From assembly GCA_023853785.1 (NCBI GenBank), contig JAJIRX010000602.1:186001-250000 (forward strand): a stretch of 64,000 nt of DNA, read 5' to 3'. The notes under the pieces were generated by a model. That model worked only from the letters and a program-made list of their open reading frames with translations, searched no databases and was not told where the DNA came from. The stretch's first letter is position 1, and every line of letters begins with the position of its first letter. The DNA comes from Psilocybe azurescens (Eukaryota; Basidiomycota; Agaricomycetes; Agaricales; Agrocybaceae). A program made the translations under genes and the position numbers. Below, piece after piece: positions 48,515 to 59,841 of this stretch.

Positions 48515-50917
48515 ATGGCCAGCAATCCCCCATTACCCCCACCTCTGGTCAGTGTACCCCGGATAACGACTTTGATTGCGTCTTTAATTGTTGCGTTGAG
48601 CTCTGGGACAAATTATGTGCGCATTCATCAGTGATATGTGCGCTTCTGTACTGATTGTGCCCTGTGTTAAGGTATACTCAGGTGAGGCAAACGTACGGAA
48701 AGGGGTTCCTTCTCAATCTGAGAGAAGCGAGAACTCAAAGAGACAACGACCTCTTCTGCTCAAGGTTCTGGTGTGATTCTTGATGACGATCATTCATAAC
48801 TGGAATCTATGTATGAAATGGGTCTCGTCTGCTCGAATGAAGTCGTTGAACGACGCGTCACCACCGACATAATACTGTATATGAGGCTATGCCGTACTTA
48901 CCGGTTAGGGGTGGAGAACGGGTGTTTCGGTTGGGAAATGTGTTGCCAGAAACTCTCGTCCTCTATTGTGCAAGCTCAAGGTTTAATTGAATCTATGCTG
49001 ACCATCTGATCAGCGTATTCACCACAATTGGGAGCCAGGTTGAGGATCTCGCATACGAAACTGAATATTGTTGCGTTGGCCGGGAATGGTACGCTCTTAT
49101 CTTTATGTCATAGGTTTGCATGAGTGCTGACGTTTGCTCAGTCGGCGTATATAGCAGTGGTCCAATATGGGGCCGTATTGTAGACACTCGAGGTCCACGA
49201 ATACTTTTGGGATGTGCTTTTGCTCTCCTGCTAGGAGGGTATTCTGGCATGCGTTACCTGTACGACACCGGGCTACCAAGTGGTGTATCTAGCTTGTCGA
49301 CAGTGGGTTTGATTCTCCTGGTTGCATTTAGCTTTATGACGGGTACTGGAGGCAATGGAGGCTTGGTCGGCTCGGTAAATACGACTGCGAAGACTTTCCC
49401 TGACAGAGCTGTAGGTCAACCTTCTGACATACACAGTGTATATATTCATATCTTTCCTTACAGAGAGCATCGACTACAGGTTTAGTTATCTCAGGCTTTG
49501 GACTTTCAGCCTTCTTCTTTTCAAGTCTCTCGCATCTTTTCTTTGCTGGGGACACGTCGTCGTTCTTGTTTGTCCTTGCAGTGGGCACTTCCCTTCCGAT
49601 GATCATGGGATTCTTCCTCGTGCGGCCCATCCCATTACCGTCCGAAGATGCTTACGATATAGTAGAAGGTGGAGAAGAAGCCCGGCCTTCTACATCACCC
49701 AATACTCGCCAGACAAGTCGGACTCGTCTGTTGGATCATGATTTTATTGAGCCACGGCAACCTCGTTATGCGTGCACTGAGGACGAGGAGGACCAGGATA
49801 CCGAGGGGCCTGGTGTAGATGAGGAAGTTGAGCTTGATTCCCAGAGACCTCCCGAAGTGAGCGCCCTGCTCACGTCTACTGCGAGACATAGAAGTTTGAG
49901 CAGGGGGGCGGCGATGTCTGTTGGGACTCTTCCAAATGTATATGGCGTAAAACTTTGGCTCAGCAGCGACTTTTGGTTACTGTTTAGCATCCTTTCTATT
50001 CGTAAGTCTGATAAGTTGTCTTCTGTTCAAAATACTGACGGTTTCTGTTTTAGTGAGCGGGACTGGTCTGATGTGTAAGCTCGTAATGCATGTCGCTACT
50101 GCCATTATATTGATGAATATGCAGATATCAATAACGTCGGCTCCATGTCACAGGCGCTGTACGCTCATCAATATCCTAAATATGACGAGGTAGAAGCCTC
50201 TAGCTGGCAGGCGACCCAAGTCTCTGCTATCAGTCTCATGAACTTCTGTGGCCGAATTTTCATCGGTATGTGGCTGGCGTTCTGCCCTTCTGTTTCATAA
50301 TTTAATATGGGTTACTAGGCTTGGTGTCTGATTTCGCCAAAAATAAATATGAAATGCCGCGATCCTACTCTCTGGTCCTCGTCGCGTCTTTTCTTTTTTG
50401 TCTCCCAAGTTGTTGCATCGAGGGAAGATAAGATCGAGAACTTGTGGGTTGCGAGCTCCTTGCTGGGGCTTGCACATGGAAGTGTATTTTCACTCTTCCC
50501 CACTGTATGTCTTGAATGGTTCGGAATGCGTAAGTTGAACCCAAATTATTCAAAGCAAGAGACAAGTCTTGATGACTGTACTGCATTCTCATAGCACATT
50601 TCTCCGAGAACTGGGGATACCTATCGTTATCGCCTATGATTGCAGGGAACATATTCTCCATCGTGTTTGGACACAATCTTGACGCCCATGACGGGTCGAA
50701 GCCTGCCCCTTTATCTATCCCAGCGGGCGCAACTGCGGCAGCGCCTCAATGCCTTTCAGGACTGGAATGTTACGTGTCGACAATCTATTTAACGACCGGT
50801 GCGACGTTCACAGCCATCCTTCTGAGTATTTGGGCAGGGTATCGAGACCGTCAGAAGATCGCTGCTTCGAATCGGAGCAAGGAAGCTAGAAGGTTCAGGG
50901 AACACGCCGATTATTAA
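48515..50917 (+). CDS. MCH1: MCH1-like major facilitator superfamily transporter
   Basis: Membrane transporter related to yeast Mch1 (a monocarboxylate-transporter homologue that does not appear to carry monocarboxylates). Start MASNPPLPPPLVSVPRITTL. Exon 1 is 48,515-48,615. A 10-nt microexon 48,672-48,681 and the exon from 49,014 together restore GTNYVYSAYSPQLGARL. Later pieces: VGVYSSGPIWGRIVDTRGPR, LLGCAFALLLGGYSGMRYLY, FMTGTGGNGGLVGSVNTTAK, TTGLVISGFGLSAFFFSSLS, LPMIMGFFLVRPIP, a long hydrophilic acidic loop (about 49,640-49,920; EEARPSTSPNTRQTS and EDEEDQDTEGPG), KLWLSSDFWLLFSIL, SGTGLM then YINNVGSMSQALYAHQYP, SLMNFCGRIF and GLVSDFAKNKY, LLGLAHGSVFSLFPTVCLEW, AHFSENWGYLSLSPMIAGNI, and a final TM before the stop at 50,917. 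About 12 TM segments are expected. No frame breaks were found. Confidence 0.85.
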
Positions 50918-52319
50918 TAGACACTGGGTTTAGATTTGGGATGATTCATGGGTGGGGGAAGAGAGGTACTTCCTATGGACATTAGAGTCACCTTGGCCCT
51001 GTCCCATGTTTTTGGGGTGAGGTTTCTTATGTAGGGTGCTTGTTTTTGGTAAATGTAATCTAGGGGATTTGTGACGATAATTGTATGCTTTGCGCTTCCT
51101 GCGACTCAGGGTAACCGTAACTGATTATCTCTAATTGACACCGTCATGTTCGTAATTCGAACAGCTTATCACTGCGAACCTGACATTCGGAATTGAGCAT
51201 CTTGCGAGGCGCCCAGGGTCTCCCAGGGTCCTTTATCAGTTTGAAGGATTAATAATCTGGGAGGGGTACATTTTTCCTTATCGAGGGGCTGAAACCTTCA
51301 CTTACAAGTTATAATGAACCGATAAGCACTTACTACATACCAGTTAGCTCATACTTTGGGTTAATAGAGATATTCTAAATATAGATTCAAATTTCAGAGA
51401 TTCAGTCGAAAGTAACGTAGTTAGAACAGCGTTTAAGCATCGCACAACCAATGAGATTTTTGCTCTCCACAACTACTACATACAAGGTTTGGAGACGCCA
51501 GTCAACCGTGCGTCGGTGGTTGCTGACTCGTTATTCGACTCCCAAGTCCGACGAGCGCTCGTCCTCTTGAACATGTTTCTGTTCTAGTCTGATTTGTCCT
51601 GAGCTTACTCTTAATCTCCGGTATAAACTTGCCGATACTTGGAATTTATTGAAGAAGTGTGGTGCATCCCGGTCAGCGGTACGTCCTGTGGGCGACGCGG
51701 TTCTATTCTAGTTCCATGCGGCAACTAAATATAGATCACTGACCTTCATTGGCGTGAACGGAAGCAATAATAACAATTTAGCCATCAACCCGTCTATCCT
51801 CGCCCTGTACAGAAATGATGCCGCTTGCAAGCTTGAGTTCTGAACACTGCAGTTGTCGACCACCAACGGGCAAATGCCCTGGGTAGGCCAAGCTTCACGC
51901 AAATGACATCTGACCGATCGCAGACCGAGTCGGATACGGTATTGTAGGATATTATATCTCAAATCCCTCAACGAGCCGTTCACTGAGTACTCTAAATAAT
52001 CGTGTTCTTTAGTAGCAGTCGAAGACGATTGTTTCCTACGTAAGTACTACTCGTTCAGATTTGACAGACGATACGAAAACGCCACATTAAAAAAATCAGC
52101 CGAGGGTATGACCCTGATAGTGCTTTGAGGCCATTCCGCACATATATGACCTTGGTCCAGTGGGTCGATGGCGAGTCCTCGAGATAGTCTATGGGGCGAT
52201 CTTTTTCAAGTTTATTCACTGCCTACCAATTAACTTTTCTCCTTGCCGATCGTTGCACTTTTCTTTCCATTTGCTCACCTCCTCAGTGCCGACTTCAGAG
52301 GCGCGTCAAATTCTATGTG
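50918..52319. other. Intergenic region before the rhodopsin-like cluster
   Basis: No supported gene. From about 51,780 the sequence is distantly similar to the upstream flanks of the second and third rhodopsin-like genes (AACACTGCAGTTGTCGA, ACTCTAAATA), so this is the diverged upstream region of copy 1. Confidence 0.45.
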
Positions 52320-53842
52320 ATGGCCTTGCCTCATCAAAATCAACTGGCATGGAAGAGTGAGTCAACAATGCACAATCAATAGAGTCGTCCATCGTTTGCT
52401 GCTCAGCTGTAAATCACTACCTTCTGATGAGGTTTCTATACCCACATCGCCAAACTAACCTCTTGCTTGCAGTTTCAATCACCCTCGTCCACTTTGTGTC
52501 TTTGGAGCATGACAATGGTTAGGATAAGACATCGATGGCGCACCTGTCGGATTTGGTGGGATGACTATATTGTTGTCATACCCTGGGCCTTTGATTGCGT
52601 CTCCACCATACTTCTGTGGACAAAGTATAGGAACAGAGGTGAGTTATCTATTTAACTGGTCTAGCGGAGCTCATAAGTATTCTGACATGGATGATGTGGA
52701 TTTATCCTCTCAAGACATATCATGGTACATACCTGATCCTGAGGGATTCGTCTACTCGAAGTGGTTCGATGCTTTCGTGTACTTCACCGTTATATGGTAT
52801 GCCCACGTTATATGATGGTGCCCTCTACCGAGTAGTGTTTAACCTAGCTTTACACAGGCTCTCCCGAATCAGCCTCACTCTATCTGTTGCCGGAATTTTT
52901 CTGCCCGGCCATCGATATCGGATATATGCATTCGTATTCATTTCTATCCTGTTTCTGATGTACCTTACGAGCATCCTCATCACAACATTCTCGTGTCCTG
53001 GTTCTCCATGGTGGAATCTTGACTATACAACCTGCGTTTCAGCGTCGAAAAAGGCGGATACTTCAATCATTGTTGGGGTAACTAGTAAGTCAACCTGATT
53101 TTCCTTGTGAACACTGGACTAATTTTGAGTCAATCGTGGCTGTTAATTCTAGTCGACTTTGCGGCTGATGCTGTTCTCGTCGCTGCGCCTCTGTGCATGT
53201 TCTGGAAGGTTAAATTCACGAAGCCAGGCGACCGTATACTCATTTTGGCGCTTTTCGCCAGCAGTATCATAACGATGTTGGCTGCGGGAGCGTATTGCGC
53301 CATCTGGTATGGCGCCGCTCGCATTGGGAGCGATTCGAAATTGCTATTCATTATGATGAGTCATTTACAAGTTGAGTGATCGCAAGAGATGCGAATATAT
53401 GTTGTTTCCCAGACTGACGTTGGGACAGGCGACGCTAGCGCTCCTTGTAACCAATCTGCTCGTGGTGACCATGATGGTATACCGAAAATTCCGTGGCAGC
53501 GATGAAGACCCCGGAAGTCAAAGGGCAAGAGCTCGTCCATTCTCCAGCGACGCAGGTACGGCAACGCGTGAACCGAGAAGAACGGGTGTGTTGGGCACTG
53601 ATGATGACGTGGAACATTATACGACCAGTGTTCCATCTTACACGATAGCATCTCTCGCGCCTACGAGTGCGCCTGGGTCAACGTCAGCATCCGTTCCTTT
53701 CACATCCATATATACATCCACCTCCATGCGCAGAAGCGAGCCCGAATCGTCGGGCCAATTCCTAGAGTCTTTGCAAGTCTCTGATAGTAACTATTCGCTT
53801 TCCAGAGGAGCATATGACTCGAACGAAAGTTTGCATCACTGA
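52320..53842 (+). CDS. SAT5-like rhodopsin-fold integral membrane protein, copy 1
   Basis: Fungal rhodopsin-domain membrane protein (seven or eight TM; the family is frequent near secondary-metabolism genes; substrate unknown). Start MALPHQNQLAWK at 52,320, first exon only 37 nt. Pieces: ISITLVHF, IRHRWRTCRIWWDDYIVVIP, WAFDCVSTILLWTKY, YIPDPEGFVYSKWFDAFVYF, W joined to LSRISLTLSVAGIFLPGHRY, FISILFLMYLTSILITTFSC with WWNLDYTTC, VDFAADAVLVAAPLCMFWKV, ILILALFASSIITMLAAGAY, and ATLALLVTNLLVVTMMVYRK. A Ser/Thr-rich cytoplasmic tail ends NESLHH. An extra G at 52,504-52,505 relative to copies 2 and 3 breaks the frame just before IRHRW. Otherwise complete. Confidence 0.76.
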
Positions 53843-54530
53843 TGCTCCGAAAGGGCATGCAGCTCAGAGTCCAGAGATAAATGATGAAATTTTCTGCCAT
53901 ATGTCTGGGTATACATGCAACAGTATTTGCACAAGCTGTAAGCTGCAAGTACATGAAGACAAGTGGGTACAGGACACCGCTGGTGACAGGAAAAGCAGAC
54001 AGTCGGACATTCAAAATTCCACAATTCAGAGCGCCCGTGTGCAGGAATTGGTGCAGCAGAACACAGAGACGCCAACATAGTTCGGCCAGTATTTAGACAG
54101 GCTACCCAGTAGAACAGTTGTCAACACCTGTGCCGTGCGTAGTAGAGTCTGCGAGACTGCGAGAATTTTACGTGTTCTATTACGGGTGTTGAGGTTGATC
54201 CCCGAGTTCTACTCACCGTAATTTTGTGAAAGTCGCTTCGAGGTCCTAGAAGAAAACACCATGAATTTCTTGTGGGTGGGCCTGAAAGCGAGAATTATAG
54301 TATGCGACTACTTACCGGGGCTGATCAAGAGGTGCTGGCTTGGTGCAACGGTGGGTGGGAGCAAGACAAGCGCAAGAGGGATGATAAAGTTGATCAAATT
54401 GATTGTGGGAGCCTCACGCCAAATAAGACACAACTTTGAAGGAGCGCATCAGTCACCACTCTGGTGTACTCGTCAACAATAATGACTCGGTAAAACTCAG
54501 CACGGAACTACTGGGAAAGTTCAAGAACAC
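53843..54530. other. Spacer after rhodopsin-like copy 1
   Basis: No gene. The block around 54,350-54,480 (GATCAAATTGATTGTGGGAGCCTC, split here as GATCAAATTG and GTGGGAGCCTC, then CCAAATAAGACACAA) is also found near 61,990-62,040, so the downstream flank was duplicated with the genes. Confidence 0.45.
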
Positions 54531-54697
54531 ACTGGGGATACCTGTTATCGTTATTGCCTATGATTGCAGGGAACATATTCTCCATCGTGTTTGGACACAA
54601 TCCTGACGCCTATGACAGGTCGAAGCCCCTCGCATTATCTATCCCCGTGGCTGCGGCTGTTGCTGGAGCCTGCTTCTGTGCCTCAATGCTTTGACTG
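54531..54697 (+). pseudogene. Partial duplicate of the last MCH1 exon
   Basis: This stretch closely matches 50,607-50,760, the final exon of the MCH1-like gene (ACTGGGGATACCT, GCCTATGATTGCAGGGAACA, TATTCTCCATCGTGTTTGGA, CACAATC-TGACGCC), with one small insertion (TGTT in CCTGTTATCGTTATTG) that breaks the frame and divergence toward the end. Same orientation as the parent, about 3.9 kb away. It is a fragment without start or stop of its own. Confidence 0.82.
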
Positions 54698-55749
54698 TTT
54701 CTTATTGACTACATGACATCCAACCAAAAAAATCACCGTAGTGACAATCAGTATACTAAAATCGCTGAGAAATTGTTAAAGGTAGGCAACAAAAGGAGTC
54801 TACCGACCCAAAAACCTATGGGTTTTCTTCTAAAGGGGTGTGAGATATTGGGTGTCGAAACCCATGTGTTATGGGCTGCATTTCCCGCCCACCAAGTCGG
54901 TAAATCAAATGAACTACGAGATATGAGAGGTTACGGTACACCACTGGTACATCAATATCATGGTGTTATAGTTAGTTAGACTGTAGACGAGGGCATTACT
55001 TACTGCAGGCAACGCAAGTCCTATTCCGTTTCCATGCGGCAATAAACGCAACCATTGGCACAGAAGGAGGGAATGCCAGTTATAGCATTAATCAGTCTAT
55101 TGGTAATACGACCGATCGTTATCTACATACCCCCGTGCCACCAGTGCGGCATTTATATGTATTCCAATTAGACTCTAATAGTGCTTGAGTGCGCTCTGAA
55201 CCGTCTGCCAAAACACTGCAGTTGTCGAGCATCAACGAGAAAATGTTTCCGGTGCACCAAGTTCTACGAACATAATGCTTTGCCGTTCTGTATGACCGTC
55301 ACACAGACTGTCTCAAGCGGTCAGGTTCCTCCACGAACCCCAGCGCCATGGCATACAGTAAGTAGTACTAAACACTCTAAATACTTCGAGTCTCCTTTAG
55401 AAGCAACCGAATAGGCCCTGACTCTTTCTGAAACTTAAATGGTTACTCCCTGTTGAATTAAAAGAACACATCGCCGTTGCTGCCATATAATTTTGACGGA
55501 CAATATGAGAGCTTAAGTGACAAAAATAATTAACCGAGAGTATGACCCTGGTAGCATATGTTGGCAACTTGCGCCGTCCTGTATATAGCCTTGGTCCAGT
55601 GGGTGGTTAGAACCCTCAAGATAGGAGCGACCGTTTTCAAGTCTGTTCATTACCCACCATTTAACTTTATCTTTTCCTGCCATTGCATTTTCTTTCAAGA
55701 TATCCCCCTACTTGGCAGTAGAGTCAAGAGCCGCATCGCATGCTATCAA
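54698..55749. repeat. Duplicated upstream flank of rhodopsin-like copy 2
   Basis: Blocks at 54,857-54,962 and 55,190-55,750 recur almost unchanged at 59,007-59,113 and 59,300-59,841 (ACCCATGTGTTATGGGCTGC, TACGGTACACCACTGGTACA, GGTTCCTCCACGAACCCCAG, ATGGCATACAGTAAGTAGTA versus ATGGCACACAGTAAGTAGTA). The flank therefore moved with the gene and includes its promoter. Confidence 0.75.
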
Positions 55750-57267
55750 ATGACTTTGCCTCATCAGAACCAGCTGGCATGGAAAAGTAAGTCGATAATG
55801 CATAACCGGGTCCTCTATCGTTTTCTGCTCAGCCATTAGAGAGCAAACGCAGAATTGTCGCCCTCTGATAAACTTTCTTTATTCACATGGCCAGACTAAC
55901 TTCTTCCTTACAGTATCAATCACTCTCGTTCATTGTTTATCTCTGAGTATGACAATGATCAGGATAAGACATCGTTGGCGGACTGGTCGGATTTGGTGGG
56001 ATGATTATGTTGTTGTCGTACCCTGGGTTTTTGATTTCATCTATACCGTACTCCTGTGGACGGAATACAAGAATACAGGCAAGTCATCTGCTTGACTAGT
56101 CTAGCAAGGAGCAAAGAAATTCTGACGTGGATTCTGAATTTATTCTCTCAAGATATATCGTGGTATACACCTGATCCTGAAGGAATTATCTATTCGCAGT
56201 GGTTCTTTTCTTTCACTTATTTTACCATTCTATGGTCCGTCTATATCATATTTGGGGCTGGAGCCCCTCCTCCGTGACGTTTTTGACTTAGCTTTAACAA
56301 GGTTCTCCCGTATAGGCCTCGCATTGTCGGTGGCCAGAATCTTTCTGCCTGGTCATCGATATCGGATATATGCATTCTTATTTATTGCCATCTTGTTTCT
56401 GCTGTATCTTACGAGCATTTTCATCGTAACGTTCTCATGTCCGGGTTCTCCGTGGTGGAATCTTGACTATACCCACTGCAATTCAACTACAATTAATGTG
56501 GCGATTGCCCGTAAGACACCATAATTCCTCTTTTGAACATCTGATTAATCTTGAATTAATCGCGGTTGTTAATTCTAGTCGACTTCGCATCAGATGCTGT
56601 TCTCGTCGCTGCGCCCCTGTTCATCTTTTGGAAGGTCAAATTCGCAAGACAGAGTGACCGCATCCTCATTTTGGTGCTTTTTGCCAGCAGTATTATAACG
56701 ATGTTGGCCGCAGGGCTGTTTTGCGTTGTCTGGTACGCCGCCGCTCTCATTGGGCCCTATTCAAAATTGCTATTCGTAATGACGAGTCATTTACAAGTTG
56801 AGTTTCCACGAGAGATGCATATGTGAGCCCTTGCTAAACTGGGGATGGGACAGGCAACGCTGGCACTCCTTGTAACTAATTTGCTCGTGGTGACCATGAT
56901 GGTATACCGAAAATTCCGAGGCGACGATAAAGCACCCGAAAATCAAAGACCAAGAGATCGTCCGTTCGACAGCGACGCAGGTACGGTAACGCGTGAGCGC
57001 AGAAGGACGGGTGTGTTGGACACTGGTGATGATGTGGAACATTATACGACCAGTGTTCCATCTTACACGATAGCATCCCTTACGCCTACCAGTGCGCCTG
57101 GGTCAACGTTAGCATCCGTTCCTTTCACATCGATGTATACATCCACTTCCATGCGCAGCAGCGAGCCCGAATCGTCCGGCCAATTCCTAGAATCCTCGCA
57201 AGTCTCTGATAGCAACTATTCGCTCTCCAGAGTAGCGTATGGCTCGAACGAAAGTCGGCATCACTGA
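55750..57267 (+). CDS. SAT5-like rhodopsin-fold integral membrane protein, copy 2
   Basis: Start MTLPHQNQLAWK at 55,750. Exons join as ISITLVHCLSLSMTMIRIRH, RWRTGRIWWDDYVVVVPWVF, LLWTEYKNT, a GC-AG intron (donor AATACAG/GCAAGT near 56,080), DISWYTPDPEGIIYSQWFFS, W then FSRIGLALSVARIFLPGHRY, LFLLYLTSIFIVTFSC with WWNLDYTHC, VDFASDAVLVAAPLFIFWKV, IITMLAAGLFCVVWYAAALI, and ATLALLVTNLLVVTMMVYRK. The tail is Ser/Thr-rich and ends NESRHH at 57,267. The RIWWDDY motif and the pair of Cys around WWNLDY are conserved in all three copies. No frame break was found, so this is the best candidate for a working copy. Confidence 0.82.
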
Positions 57268-58138
57268 TGTTCCGAAGGGGCATACACCTCAAAGAGATAG
57301 AAAGATGGCAGTCTCTGCCACGTTTTTGAATATATATAGCAGTTTGCAAAAGCTGAAGGTCCGAGGTACATGGCGGCAAGATGGTATAAACCAGCGCTGG
57401 CCAGTAGCGGCAGGGAGATGTAGACGGAATGCAGACAGGTGATATCAAAAGTCACGGATCAGAATGGCCTGCCTAGGATCGAGAAGCCACCAACAGAGTG
57501 CAATTAAAAGCATTGATGCGCGCAAACGTTATATCTGCAAAGTATCAAGATGGACGGCAGTATTTAAATATCGACGATAGGTTATCCAGTAGGATAGATT
57601 TCATGAATCTGCAGGATTGCGGCAGTCAAATGTTCTATTACTGGTCTTCAAGATCAATTCCTGCGGCCGTAAGGTTGTCTAAACTTGAAGTTACCTCGAG
57701 ATCCCAGAACAAAGATCCTGACTTAACTTAGATCATTCCTGGATTGCATGTAGTTTTGACAGTAAAGAGTATGCATCATGCTCCCAATACTGGAGCTAGT
57801 CAAGGGGCGTTGGCCTAGAGCAGCGAGTGGATGGGAGGAAATAGTAAAGCTGACCAACCATCTAAGGTTCCCACCCCCGCTGTCACATTTTGTAACGTTT
57901 CTGCCTAAAATGAAACATGCCGGAATTGCACACGGCACAACCGTAGGTTCGGAGCAAGCCTTCTGCTCCGGGCCGCTGGAGGCGGCTAGCCGCTCGCGGT
58001 TGCGCTACAGCAAAATCTCCCAAAACGGTCGCCATCACTCAAAAATATCCAAAAGCGAATTTATTTGTTTTGCACAAATAAGGCACCAAGCAGTGGCTTG
58101 GATCGAACCTAATAGAGATATTATAATCAAATTCAGAC
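57268..58138. other. Spacer after rhodopsin-like copy 2
   Basis: 57,270-57,870 matches 61,372-61,990, the downstream flank of copy 3 (GGGAGATGTAGACGGAA, TATCCAGTAGGATAGA, ATGCTCCCAATACTGGAGCT). 57,960-58,080 is GC-rich then AT-rich and of unknown origin. No gene is supported. Confidence 0.5.
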
Positions 58139-58141
58139 ACT

Positions 58142-58920
58142 GGATGACTTCCCGTAGACTTTTAGTGTATGTCTGGTGCCAATAAAATGCACCAGAATAA
58201 TTAAAATTATTGATGGCCCAAAAAATAATGCACATACACCAGATCCGTAGCCCGCATACACCAGACTACACCAGACTATAAATTTATTTTCAAGCATTGA
58301 ATACATCGCGCATCGGGTGATGCTTGTATTCTGGTGTACGAAAAACTGCAAAAAGTGTTTAGAACGGCCTCCCGACCCCATCCCAGATTATTGGATGACT
58401 TCCCGTAGACTTTTAGTGTATGTCTGGTGCCAATAAAATGCACCAGAATAATTAAAATTATTAATGGTCCAAAAAATAATGCACATACACCAGATCCGTA
58501 GCCCGCATATACCAGACTATAAATTTATTTTCAAGCAATAAAGATGTCTAGAAACAGATGAATACATCGCGGATCGGGTGATGGCAGTCAGGTGAGCTGT
58601 CCCTTTATGGCAACTCATCTGATGGCTTGTATTCTGGTGTACGAAAACTGCAAAAAGTATTTAGAACGGCCTCCCGACCCCATCCCAGATTATTATTTTA
58701 GAACGCCCCAAATCGCAAAATATTTTTTGATGGCATCTCCGGCAAGTGGAATCTGGTGTGTTCTATTGGCACCAGACGTACACTAAAAGTCTACGGGAAG
58801 TCATCCATTATTTTAGAACGCCTCAAATCGCAAAATATTTTTGATGGCATCTCCGGCAAGTGGAATCTGGTGTATTCTATTGGCACCAGACGTACACTAA
58901 AAGTCTACGGGAAGTCATCC
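58142..58920. mobile_element. Outer MITE with 3-bp target duplication, interrupted by a second copy
   Basis: Terminal inverted repeats of about 43 bp: left GGATGACTTCCCGTAGACTT..., right its reverse complement ending AAGTCTACGGGAAGTCATCC. It is flanked by ACT on both sides (58,139-58,141 and 58,921-58,923). Without the inner insertion it would be about 362 bp. There is no coding capacity. A 3-bp duplication with GG-starting ends is what PIF/Harbinger-type elements produce; that assignment is inference. Confidence 0.85.
58393..58806. mobile_element. Inner MITE copy inserted into the outer one
   Basis: A second 414-bp copy with the same inverted ends sits inside the outer element, flanked by ATT on both sides (58,390-58,392 and 58,807-58,809). 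This produces two left halves in a row (58,142 and 58,393) and two right halves in a row (ending 58,806 and 58,920). The two copies differ by small indels, including an extra AAAGATGTCTAGAAACAGAT segment in the inner one. Confidence 0.85.
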
Positions 58921-58923
58921 ACT

Positions 58924-59841
58924 GCCAAAACACAGATTAACACCAATTAAATGGCCACAAATCGCTGTGCCTTGACCGGCAAGGAGCCGTTTTTGACTGG
59001 GGTTGAGAACCCATGTGTTATGGGCTGCATTCCCCGCCCACCGAGTCGGTGAATCGAATAAACTATCAGATATGAGAGGATACGGTACACCACTGGTACA
59101 TCAATATCATTATTTACTGCAGACAACGCAGGTCCTATTCCGGTTCCATGCGACAATAAAACGGCGATCATTGGACGGAGGGAATGCCAGTTATAGCATT
59201 ACTCATTCTAATACCAATGCAACCAAGCGCTGTCTATGTACATACCCCGTGTCACGAGTGTGGTATTTATATGAACTCCAATTTGACCGCAATGGTGCTT
59301 GAGCGCGCTCTAAACCATCTGCCAAAACACTGCAGTCGTCGAGCATAAACGAGAAAACGTCTTCGGTGCACCAAGTTCCACGGACATAATGCTTTGCCGT
59401 TCTGTATGACCGTCACACAGACTGTCTCAAGCGGCCAGGTTCCTCCACGAACCCCAGCGCCATGGCACACAGTAAGTAGTACTAAACACTCTAAATACTT
59501 CGAGTCTCCTTTAGAAGCAACCGAATAGGCCCTGATTCTTTCTGAAACTTAAATGGTTACTTCCCTGTTGAATTAAGGGATCTCGCTGTTTCTGCATATA
59601 ATTTCGAGGGACAATATGGAGAGCTTAAGCAAAAAAAATTAGCCGAGAGTATGACCCTGATAACGCACGTTATATAGCCTTGGTCCAGCGGATGGTTAGA
59701 ATCCTCAAGATAGGAGCAACCCTTTTCAAGTCTATTCACTGCAGCCTGGCATTCAACTTTATCTTTTCCGGCCATTGCACTTTCTTTCAAAATATTCACC
59801 AACTTGGCAGTAGAATCAAGAGCTGCGTCGCATACTATCAA
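58924..59841. repeat. Duplicated upstream flank of rhodopsin-like copy 3
   Basis: Matches 54,857-55,750 in order and orientation. It contains the promoter of copy 3. No separate gene is supported; short minus-strand frames here are not conserved as proteins. Confidence 0.75.

Noticed and set aside
51708..51983. 91-codon minus-strand frame before the rhodopsin-like cluster
   Set aside because: It lies in the duplicated upstream flank and is not kept as an open frame in the other two flanks.
58142..58920. Regularly spaced repeats resembling a CRISPR-like array
   Set aside because: Fully explained as two nested MITE copies with inverted ends and 3-bp target duplications; the host is a fungus.
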